A stretch of DNA of 16,385 bases, from assembly GCA_949746285.1 (NCBI GenBank), contig CATJZH010000091.1, forward strand, positions 1 through 16,385, read 5' to 3'. The notes under the pieces are model-generated. The model was not told the origin of the DNA. It did not search any database and saw only the letters and a program-made list of their open reading frames with translations. Below are positions 1-5,340 of the stretch, piece after piece. This stretch comes from an uncultured Clostridia bacterium (lineage in GTDB: Bacteria > Bacillota > Clostridia > TANB77 > CAG-508). Made by a program: the position numbers and the translations under genes. Positions within the stretch are counted from its first letter, which is position 1; each line of letters opens with the position of its first letter.

Positions 1-12
1 CTCTTCCGATCT
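1..12. other. Illumina adapter remnant at contig edge
   Basis: The window opens with CTCTTCCGATCT, identical to the last 12 bases of the standard Illumina TruSeq/Nextera-era read adapter. Such a match exactly at base 1 of a contig is most simply an untrimmed adapter carried into the assembly. It is GC-richer than anything around it. It should not be treated as organism sequence, and the first four codons read through it are artificial. Confidence 0.85.
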
Positions 13-141
13 ATTAATATGGATAGAATAAATAAATTTATTGATAATGTAGAATGTATGTCTAAGATAAGAAAAGATTTTTATAAAAAAATATTAGCAA
101 ACCGATATCAAGTTTTAAAAGAAGTATACGAAAAAGTATAA
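13..141 (+). CDS. C-terminal fragment of an unidentified protein
   Basis: An open frame enters from the left edge and stops at TAA 139-141, giving about 42 residues after the adapter bases are dropped. The fragment is basic and probably helical, with the visible stretches INKFIDNVECMSKIRKDFY and RYQVLKEVYEK near the end. The upstream part is lost at the contig edge. The pattern loosely recalls the C-terminal helices of HipA-like kinases, but that is an impression from memory, not an identification. Codon use matches the neighbours, so it is likely a real gene end. The next promoter lies only about 16 bases downstream of the stop, with no terminator between. Confidence 0.5.
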   Translation: MNMDRINKFIDNVECMSKIRKDFYKKILANRYQVLKEVYEKV

Positions 142-156
142 TAATAAAAATATAAG

Positions 157-165
157 TGTTATAAT
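157..165 (+). promoter_or_regulatory. Extended -10 promoter of cassette copy 1
   Basis: TGT-TATAAT (TG at 157-158, TATAAT at 160-165) is a perfect extended -10 element. No good -35 is visible at the usual distance, as expected for extended -10 promoters. The same nonamer lies at the same place in cassette copy 2 (2298-2306). In both copies it sits 28 bases upstream of the micro-ORF ATG, so transcription would begin just ahead of that ORF's ribosome binding site. Confidence 0.6.
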
Positions 166-192
166 ATTTGTATTAAAATGAAGGAATATGAG

Positions 193-339
193 ATGAAAAG
201 ATTAGCCTGCAAAAACCTTGTTACTGTACACACACACACACACACACGTATAAATTTAATAGATAAAAAAAGAGTAGCTCAAGTTGTAAGCTACTCTAAA
301 AATGATATGATAAATAAAATAGACTTTTACTTAATGTAA
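193..339 (+). CDS. His-Thr-repeat micro-ORF (leader peptide candidate), copy 1
   Basis: A 48-codon ORF starts at ATG 193 behind an AAGGA at 181-185 (7-base spacing). It reads MKRLACKNLVTV, then alternating His-Thr from the (AC)10 tract, then RINLIDKKRVAQVVSYSKN. It is too small to be found by length alone. The support is comparative: copy 2 has the same start, the same Shine-Dalgarno spacing, synonymous changes (GCC/GCA, TGC/TGT, GCT/GCA, AAT/AAC), and two indels of 6 and 3 bases that both keep the frame. A 5-base indel then changes the last few residues, so only the part to SKNDMIN is conserved. No signal peptide or known domain is seen. It could be a leader peptide controlling the downstream hairpins, or a small free-standing peptide; the function is unknown. 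Confidence 0.55.
   Translation: MKRLACKNLVTVHTHTHTRINLIDKKRVAQVVSYSKNDMINKIDFYLM
228..247 (+). repeat. (AC)10 dinucleotide microsatellite
   Basis: Ten perfect AC units lie between GT and GT. The matching tract in copy 2 (2369-2394) has thirteen units, showing length change since duplication. The difference of three units (6 bases) keeps the reading frame of the micro-ORF. Pure dinucleotide tracts this long are uncommon in bacterial genomes and are typical slippage sites. Confidence 0.95.
265..297 (-). terminator. Hairpin 1 of cassette leader (minus-strand terminator shape), copy 1
   Basis: AGAGTAGCT (271-279) pairs with AGCTACTCT (289-297) across a 9-base loop. On the plus strand the hairpin is preceded by seven A residues and is not followed by U, so it has intrinsic-terminator form only for minus-strand transcription. 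Copy 2 keeps the stem while its loop sequence and length differ (2418-2441), so selection appears to act on the stem. It also lies inside the micro-ORF, so a translating ribosome would open it on the plus-strand RNA. Confidence 0.55.
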
Positions 340-370
340 ATTAAATGAAGGTCTATTTTGCTATTTTATT
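316..370 (+). promoter_or_regulatory. Hairpin 2 of cassette leader (attenuator/terminator candidate), copy 1
   Basis: AAAATAGAC (316-324) pairs with GTCTATTTT (351-359) around a 26-base loop, followed by a U-rich run to about 370, only about 15 bases before the anchor-protein start codon at 385. The micro-ORF stop codon (337-339) lies in the loop. A ribosome finishing the micro-ORF would therefore cover the 5' arm, the usual geometry of translation-coupled attenuation. The whole arrangement is preserved in copy 2. The stem is AT-rich and its strength cannot be calculated here. Confidence 0.5.
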
Positions 371-384
371 AGAAGGAGGAACAA

Positions 385-1398
385 ATGAATAAAAAAGAGA
401 AGAATCTAGAAAAAGTAAAAATAATTTTATTAGTAGTAATAGCAATTCTTTTATTATTAAATTTAATGCAGAAAAGTGGAATAATCAAAAGTATTCAAAA
501 TACAACTAAAAAATTATCAAATAATGGAGAAATAATATTAGAAGATGGAGAAGTAGCGAAAACAGTAAATGTATCAAATTGGGGCACAAGTAAAGTAACA
601 GTTACCAAAGATGCAGATGGAAAAGAAGTACCAGTACCAAAAGGATATGAGGTTCAAGTGTAACAGGTTAGAATAAAATAAATGAGGGATATGTAATATA
701 TGAAGGAACTGGAGCAGTAACAAGTTCAAATGTAGCAAATGCAAAAGATAGAATATATGAAGAAGTAAATGGAGTAAAAAAGGCTAAACTATATATTTTT
801 TCTGAGTCTGGGAGAGCAATATATGAAAATAAAAATTATGAGCCAGCGGTGTTACCAGAATTTGATACAATAACAAATTTATCTAATAATGGATTAACAG
901 GAATGACACCAGATAAATTATATCAAGAATTACAACAAGAATTTGATGATACCATAGAAAGTATAAAAAGATATGGAGGATTTTATATAGGAAGATATGA
1001 AACAGGAAATTTATCTCAAAGTAAATTTGTAATAAGACAAAACAATTCAGATATAGTGGGTAAATCGTGGTATTCAATATATACTAAAATTAAGTATTTG
1101 GGATTAAATCAAAATGTAAAAACAAATATGATATGGGGATGTTTATGGGATGAGACATTACAATGGCTAGTAGATAGGGGAAATAAAGATTATTCAAAAG
1201 CACTAAATATATATGATTTAGCTGGGAATGCATGGGAGTGGACTTTGGAAGGAAGTGGCACAGCAGGAAGAAGTATTAGAGGTGGCGGATACGATATGTC
1301 ATGTTTTTATGTTCCAGTAACTTTACGATTAAATACAGTAGTTCCTACTTACGATTATCCTAACACACGGTTGTAGAGCATATCTTTATATAAAATAG
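385..1398 (+). pseudogene. Decayed anchored FGE/C-type-lectin-like surface protein, copy 1
   Basis: The start is ATG 385 behind AGAAGGAGG. The N-terminus (MNKKEKNLEKVK, then a hydrophobic stretch about residues 13-29) is a membrane anchor, followed by a linker containing VPVPKGY. The first frame stops at TAA 661-663. The protein resumes one frame over, crossing a TAG at 669-671, and is then open to TAG 1374-1376 with recognisable family parts: IYEEVNGVKKAKLY, GGFYIGRYETG, TNMIWGCLWDE and the core motif NIYDLAGNAWEWTLE. A last frameshift between about 1326 and 1366 leaves the true ending, HGCRAYLYIK, in another frame to TAG 1396-1398. Compared with copy 2 it lacks the WVWIPVENP segment and about 45 residues before the core motif. 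FGE-sulfatase/CLec-fold proteins of this kind are often surface or diversity-generating-retroelement target proteins; no enzyme activity is inferred. Confidence 0.8.
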
Positions 1399-1403
1399 TT
1401 TAA

Positions 1404-1433
1404 TTGTTTATCATATTTTATTTTTTATAGAAT
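1404..1433 (+). promoter_or_regulatory. Candidate promoter of the pdaA-like gene
   Basis: TTGTTT (1404-1409) and TAGAAT (1428-1433) are separated by 18 bases, a reasonable sigma-A-type pair. It lies 36 bases ahead of the chosen start at 1470 and just downstream of the decayed copy-1 gene. In Bacillus subtilis pdaA is read by the forespore factor sigma-G; no convincing sigma-G pair was recognised here. Confidence 0.4.
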
Positions 1434-1469
1434 ATCTTTAAAATAGAATAAATGTATTTGGGAGGAACT

Positions 1470-2252
1470 ATGAAAGATAAAATTATTAGACATTGCTTTG
1501 TTTTAATTTTGTTAGTTGTTTGTATTATGCAATTTTCATTATATTCACAAGCAACAACTTTAAGTAATAAAATGCTTGCGTGGGGATTTAGAAGAGGAGA
1601 GAATCATGAACAAGCAACATTAGATACAGCAAGTGAAAAAGTAATTAGAGATTTTGATGGAATATCAATGGGAAATAAAGATAGTAATAAAGTATATTTA
1701 ACTTTTGACTGTGGTTACGAAGGAGGATATACAGAAGCTATATTGGATGCGTTAGCTGAAAATGATGTAAAAGCTACATTTTTTATTACAGCTCACTATT
1801 TAAATACAGCATCAGATATTGTTAAAAGAATGATAGAAGAAGGACATATAGTAGGAAATCATACAGTAAATCATAAATGTTTGCCAAATATAAGTGATGA
1901 TGAAATAAGAAAAGAAGTTATGGATTTGCATAATGCAGTATATGAAAAATTTGGATATGAGATGACATATTTTAGACCTCCAAAAGGGGAATTCAGTGAA
2001 AGAGTTATAGATGTAGTAACTAAACTAGGATATAAAACTGTTATGTGGTCATCAGCATATGATGATTGGGATGTTGAAAAACAAAATAGAGAAGAATATG
2101 GTAAAAATAAGATAATAGATAATGTACATAATGGTTGTGTTTTGTTACTTCATGCAACTTCAAAAGATAATAGCGTTATATTAAGTGATGTAATTAAAGA
2201 AATAAAAAACATGGGATATGAGTTTAAGAATGTAAATGAATTTGAACCATAG
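1470..2252 (+). CDS. pdaA: PdaA-type peptidoglycan N-acetylmuramic acid deacetylase (spore cortex)
   Basis: A 260-residue carbohydrate-esterase-4 (NodB fold) enzyme. Family role: it removes the acetyl group from muramic acid in cortex peptidoglycan so that muramic delta-lactam, needed for germination, can form. Residues 8-28 are a hydrophobic signal/anchor segment, so it acts outside the membrane. Motifs are TFDCGYE (78-84, catalytic/metal Asp80), HTVNH (131-135, metal histidines), RPPKGEFSE (169-177) and LLLHA (225-229). The PdaA-like flavour is shown by GYEGGYTEAILDAL, FSERVID and SSAYDDWDVEKQ, the last two lying where PdaA of B. subtilis has FSERTLA and FLDWKVDEQ. The second metal-motif position is Cys81, where DD or DN is usual. 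ATG 1470 is preferred over 1452 because GGAGG (1461-1465) precedes it and it gives a clean signal segment. It lies alone between the two cassette copies. Confidence 0.88.
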   Translation: MKDKIIRHCFVLILLVVCIMQFSLYSQATTLSNKMLAWGFRRGENHEQATLDTASEKVIRDFDGISMGNKDSNKVYLTFDCGYEGGYTEAILDALAENDVKATFFITAHYLNTASDIVKRMIEEGHIVGNHTVNHKCLPNISDDEIRKEVMDLHNAVYEKFGYEMTYFRPPKGEFSERVIDVVTKLGYKTVMWSSAYDDWDVEKQNREEYGKNKIIDNVHNGCVLLLHATSKDNSVILSDVIKEIKNMGYEFKNVNEFEP

Positions 2253-2297
2253 ATTTAGAAATGTAAAATAAATGTTATATTCAAATAAAATAATAAG

Positions 2298-2306
2298 TGT
2301 TATAAT
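2298..2306 (+). promoter_or_regulatory. Extended -10 promoter of cassette copy 2
   Basis: TGT-TATAAT again, 28 bases ahead of the second micro-ORF and within the conserved context AATAAGTGTTATAAT. Its preservation in both copies, while nearby bases differ, supports it as the cassette promoter. No -35 element is evident. Confidence 0.6.
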
Positions 2307-2333
2307 AATAGTATTAAAAAAAAGGAATATAAT

Positions 2334-2483
2334 ATGAAAAATATAGCATGTGAAAACGTTGGCACTGTACACACACACACACACACACACACACGTATAA
2401 ATTTAATAGATAAAAAAAGAGTAGCAAATATAAGCTACTCTAAAAACGATATGATAAATAGACTTTTATTTAATGTAAATTAA
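2334..2483 (+). CDS. His-Thr-repeat micro-ORF (leader peptide candidate), copy 2
   Basis: A 49-codon ORF at the same place as the copy-1 micro-ORF, with AAGGA 7 bases ahead of the ATG. It reads MKNIACENVGTV, then four His-Thr pairs from (AC)13, then RINLIDKKRVANISYSKNDMIN before the frames diverge. Conserved residues between copies are MK..AC.N..TV, the His-Thr run, and RINLIDKKRVA. The frame-keeping indels and synonymous changes are the main argument that it is translated. Its stop lies in the loop of hairpin 2, as in copy 1. No homologue is recognised. Confidence 0.55.
   Translation: MKNIACENVGTVHTHTHTHTRINLIDKKRVANISYSKNDMINRLLFNVN
2369..2394 (+). repeat. (AC)13 dinucleotide microsatellite
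   Basis: Thirteen perfect AC units in the same flanks as the (AC)10 tract of copy 1. The two lengths differ by 6 bases. A change of one or two units would shift the micro-ORF frame, so the tract could act as a slippage switch. Confidence 0.95.
2412..2441 (-). terminator. Hairpin 1 of cassette leader, copy 2
   Basis: AGAGTAGC (2418-2425) pairs with GCTACTCT (2434-2441) around an 8-base loop whose sequence differs from copy 1. The preceding A7 tract gives a U-tract only on minus-strand RNA. It is the counterpart of 265-297. Confidence 0.55.
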
Positions 2484-2508
2484 ATGAAGGTCTATTTTGC
2501 TATTTTAT
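2456..2508 (+). promoter_or_regulatory. Hairpin 2 of cassette leader, copy 2
   Basis: AAATAGAC (2456-2463) pairs with GTCTATTT (2490-2497), followed by a U-rich stretch before the ribosome binding site of the anchor ORF (AGAAGGAG, ATG 2524). The stem survives a 5-base deletion just upstream that changed the end of the micro-ORF, so the hairpin is conserved independently of the peptide's last residues. Confidence 0.5.
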
Positions 2509-2523
2509 TAGAAGGAGAAACAA

Positions 2524-3717
2524 ATGAATAAAAAAGAGAAGAATTTAGAAAAAGTAAAAATAATTTTATTAGTAGTAATAGCAATACTATTATTATTAAA
2601 TTTAATGCAGAAAACTGGAATAATAGAAAGCATTCAAAATACTAGTAGAAAAATATTAAATAATAGAGAAATAATATTATAAGACGACGGACAAATAGCA
2701 CAAACTTTAGATTCATCAAATTGGGATATGACTAAAGTGACCAAAATAACTGATTCAGATGGAAAAGAGGTGCCAGTACCGAAAGGTTATGTTGGGTCAC
2801 AAGTAACAGGTGAAAATAAAGTTGCTGATGGTTTTGTAATATATGAAGGAAGTAAAAATGTTAATGATTCAAATTCATGGGATGAACAAATATCTAGAAA
2901 TCAATGGGTATGGATACCAGTCGAGAACCCTAATAGAATATATGAAGAAATTAATGGAGTAAAAAAATCTAAATTATATAATTTAGGAATAGCAGGTAGA
3001 TCATTATGTGAAAATGATAATTTAGAACCTGGCATAGTGTCAGATTATGATAATGTAAGTAATCTTTCTAACATAGGTATAACAGAAATGACACCAGATA
3101 AGTTATATCAAGAATTACAATTAGAATTTGATGAAACAATAAAAAGTATAGAAAAATATGGTGGTTTTTATGTAGGAAGATATGAAACAGGGAATTTATC
3201 AAAAGATGAACCAGTTATCCAAAGAATGAATGAAGATATATGTTATCAAACCTGGTATACAATGTATGGAAAAATGAGATATTTAGCAGCGAATGAAAAT
3301 GTAAAAACAAATATGATATGGGGATGCTTATATGATGAAATGATACAGTGGTTAATAGAAATGGAATGTAGATGGGCAGCAACTACTGTAGAATATGCTT
3401 GTTCAGGATGGGGAAATTATCCAAATTCTAATTTTAATTATATAAATTCATCGTGGCAAACAGTTAATAAGCCAAGTGGAAGTGCAATAAGGATTCCAAC
3501 AGGAAGTGCAGATTTTACGAAATCACTTAATATTTATGATATAGCAGGAAATGTTAATGAATGGACTTTAGAGGCTCAAGGAAAAAAATTAAGAGTTCTT
3601 AGAAGTGGAAACTATTATCAAGATAGTTATTTTGCACCAGCAGGTATGAGAGCAGGAAATAATCCTAATGTAGTTAGTGAGCAATCAGGTACTCGTGCAT
3701 ACCTTTACATAAAATAA
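2524..3717 (+). pseudogene. Anchored FGE/C-type-lectin-like surface protein interrupted by one stop, copy 2
   Basis: ATG 2524 behind AGAAGGAG opens a 52-codon anchor ORF (MNKKEKNLEKVK plus a membrane segment) that ends at TAA 2680-2682. The same frame then stays open to TAA 3715-3717 with no other defect. Where copy 1 has LEDG, copy 2 has L-stop-DDG, so the gene is broken by a single nonsense codon, possibly from a 3-base insertion. The remaining ectodomain is complete: VPVPKGYVGSQVTGEN, NQWVWIPVENPNRIYEE, GGFYVGRYETG, TNMIWGCLYDEMIQWL, IRIPTGSADFTKSLNIYD, the core motif AGNVNEWTLE, and the family ending TRAYLYIK. ATG 2728 could restart translation but has no Shine-Dalgarno and would give an unanchored protein. 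It may be a pseudogene, a rarely read-through gene or a switched-off allele. Confidence 0.75.
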
Positions 3718-3722
3718 ATTAT

Positions 3723-3760
3723 AAAAGTCTTTTAAATAGAAATGTTTAGAAGACTTTTTT
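3723..3760 (+). terminator. Intrinsic terminator after cassette copy 2
   Basis: AAAAGTCTT (3723-3731) pairs with AAGACTTTT (3750-3758) and runs into six U. The A-rich 5' arm gives some function on the other strand too. It separates the cassette from the glycosylation cluster. Confidence 0.8.
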
Positions 3761-3787
3761 GTATATCTAGAAAAAACAATATTATTG

Positions 3788-3796
3788 TGATATAAT
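3788..3796 (+). promoter_or_regulatory. Extended -10 promoter of the glycosyltransferase gene
   Basis: TGA-TATAAT (TG 3788-3789, TATAAT 3791-3796) lies 31 bases ahead of the start codon at 3828 and just after the terminator. No good -35 hexamer is seen. Confidence 0.55.
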
Positions 3797-3827
3797 AAGG
3801 ACAATTGTTAAAAGAAAGGTAATAAAG

Positions 3828-4763
3828 ATGAAAAAAATATCAATAGTAGTACCAATGTATTATGAAGAAGAAGTAGCAGAAGAATGTTATAAAAGAATAA
3901 TTAAAGTATTTAAAGAAATAAAAAATTATGAATATGAAATAGTATTTGTAAATGATGGAAGTAAAGATAAAACATTAGAAGTATTAGAAGAAATTGCAAG
4001 TAAAGATAAAAATGCAAAAATAATATCTTTTTCTAGAAATTTTGGACACCAAGCAGCAGTACAAGCAGGGTTAAAATATACAACAGGAAATGCAGTAGTT
4101 ATAATGGATGCAGATCTTCAAGATCCACCAGAATTAATAAAAGAAATGATAGATTTATGGGAAAATGGAAATGAAGTAATATATGCGAAAAGAACAAAAA
4201 GAAAAGGAGAATCAAGTTTTAAATTACTTACAGCAAAAATGTTTTATCAAATATTGAATGGATTATCAAATGTTGAAATTCCAAAAGATACAGGAGACTT
4301 TAGATTAGCAGATAGAAAAGTTATTGATGTAATAAACTCTATGCCTGAACATAACAAATTTTTAAGAGGACTATTTAGTTGGGTTGGTTTTAAGCAAACA
4401 CCACTTGAATATGAAAGAAATGAAAGATATGCAGGAAAAACAAAATATCCACTTGGAAAAATGTTAAAACTTGCCAAAGATGGTATATTTAGTTTTTCTA
4501 CAAAACCATTAAAATTTGTTGGTATGATAGGAGTTATATCTATATTTATATCAATACTAATTTTAATATATTCTTTTGTATCTTATTTTTGTGGTCTAAA
4601 TCAATTAACTGCAGGATGGACATCAATAATGGTAACAGTCACATTTTTTACAGGAATACAATTATTATCTTTATGGATTATTTCAGAATATATAGCAAGG
4701 ATATATGAAGAAACACAAAACAGACCAATATACATCATAGATAAAAAAATAAACATAGAATAG
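3828..4763 (+). CDS. GtrB/DPM-like polyprenyl-phosphate glycosyltransferase (GT2)
   Basis: A 311-residue family-2 glycosyltransferase with two C-terminal membrane segments. The N-terminal GT-A domain shows VVPMYYEE (7-14), FVNDGSKDKT (40-49), RNFGHQAAVQAGL (70-82) and the metal-binding DADLQDPP (94-101); TGDFRLADRK (155-164) and YAGKTKYPLGKML (201-213) are typical of the GtrB/dolichol-phosphate-mannose-synthase-like group. Hydrophobic segments at about 229-254 and 263-288 anchor it. The family moves a sugar from a nucleotide donor to undecaprenyl phosphate on the cytoplasmic face; the lipid-linked sugar is then flipped and used outside. The sugar cannot be told from sequence. The start follows AAAGG (spacing about 8). 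The next two genes are likely partners, although the second of the three has its own promoter. No GtrA-type flippase is visible nearby. Confidence 0.88.
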   Translation: MKKISIVVPMYYEEEVAEECYKRIIKVFKEIKNYEYEIVFVNDGSKDKTLEVLEEIASKDKNAKIISFSRNFGHQAAVQAGLKYTTGNAVVIMDADLQDPPELIKEMIDLWENGNEVIYAKRTKRKGESSFKLLTAKMFYQILNGLSNVEIPKDTGDFRLADRKVIDVINSMPEHNKFLRGLFSWVGFKQTPLEYERNERYAGKTKYPLGKMLKLAKDGIFSFSTKPLKFVGMIGVISIFISILILIYSFVSYFCGLNQLTAGWTSIMVTVTFFTGIQLLSLWIISEYIARIYEETQNRPIYIIDKKINIE

Positions 4764-4774
4764 AATTGTTATTA

Positions 4775-4803
4775 TTGAATAAAAGCGATTTGTATGATAG
4801 AAT
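4775..4803 (+). promoter_or_regulatory. Sigma-A-type promoter within the glycosylation cluster
   Basis: TTGAAT (4775-4780), exactly 17 bases, then TAGAAT (4798-4803): a good sigma-A match. It lies in the 73-base gap before the gene at 4837, so that gene and those after it, possibly to clpB, can be read separately from the glycosyltransferase. Confidence 0.6.
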
Positions 4804-4836
4804 AAAACATATTTTAATTATGGAGAGAGAAGTAAA

Positions 4837-5322
4837 ATGGAGTTTTTAGACATAGAAATAAATAAAAAAATATTTATAAGAATATTAGCAATTTCTATAA
4901 TAGCAATTATAATTTTTTTGGCACTTATAATGAGTTCACTTTTAATATTTAAGTCTTATAAAATTGGACCCAATACTATTGTTGTCGAAGAGGAAGGTGT
5001 TATAAATACACATATAGATTTATTAGAAATAAGTGGTAAGAAAATAGAAATTTCTGGTTGGGCATATAAAGATGATCAGCCAATAGGAAAAGTTAATTGC
5101 AATTATGTTCTTAAAAATAAAGAAACTGGAAAAATGTATTTAATGAGAACTAAAATGGAAGAAAATATAAATATACAAGAAGAGGACCATAAACTAGCAG
5201 GGCTTCATGCACAATGTCTAACTTTTGGAATACCAAAAGGAATGTACGATATTTATGTATTATATCAAAATGATGGGGAAGATATTTTGGCATTTACTTT
5301 AATATCAAGAGAAATAAAATAA
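4837..5322 (+). CDS. Membrane-anchored extracytoplasmic beta-rich protein
   Basis: 161 residues, start ATG 4837 behind GGAGAGA. A short cytoplasmic head is followed by a strong membrane segment at about 13-37, and the rest should be outside the cell. The outer part has a strand pattern with ISGWAYKDD (72-80), VNCNYVLKN, KMYLMRTKM and KGMYDIYVLYQND, ending in an AFTLI strand. This resembles the small ISGWA-type beta domains often found beside or fused to Gtr-type membrane glycosyltransferases in Firmicutes; the comparison is from memory and the domain's role is not established. The neighbours suggest a part in surface-polymer glycosylation, perhaps in substrate presentation. It is 18 bases from the next gene, so likely cotranscribed with it. 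Confidence 0.65.
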   Translation: MEFLDIEINKKIFIRILAISIIAIIIFLALIMSSLLIFKSYKIGPNTIVVEEEGVINTHIDLLEISGKKIEISGWAYKDDQPIGKVNCNYVLKNKETGKMYLMRTKMEENINIQEEDHKLAGLHAQCLTFGIPKGMYDIYVLYQNDGEDILAFTLISREIK

Positions 5323-5340
5323 TAGAAGTAGAAGAATAGG

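Larger units (their letters stand above)
151..1398 (+). repeat. Surface-protein cassette, copy 1
   Basis: This unit is repeated at 2291-3717 in the same orientation with pdaA between the copies. It has, in order: an extended -10 promoter, a micro-ORF with an (AC)n tract, two hairpins, a ribosome binding site, a membrane-anchor segment and an FGE-like ectodomain. Identity is highest from the (AC)n tract to the anchor (about 250-500 against 2395-2640, nearly base for base, with only small indels) and falls sharply in the ectodomain. A conserved 5' part with a divergent 3' part is what gene conversion or cassette recombination would leave. Confidence 0.85.
2291..3717 (+). repeat. Surface-protein cassette, copy 2
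   Basis: The second copy of the unit at 151-1398, same strand, about 2.14 kb downstream, with the same order of promoter, micro-ORF, two hairpins, anchor and ectodomain. It keeps the full-length ectodomain, so it shows what copy 1 lost. It ends at a strong terminator (3723-3760). Confidence 0.85.

Noticed and set aside
1452..1469. Upstream ATG 1452 as the pdaA start
   Set aside because: The GGAGG at 1461-1465 would lie inside the gene; it serves ATG 1470, which begins a clean signal segment.
2181..2390. Minus-strand ORF with a Cys-Val repeat across the (AC)13 tract
   Set aside because: It is the mirror of the microsatellite and pdaA end, lacks a ribosome binding site, and the matching copy-1 region does not keep it.
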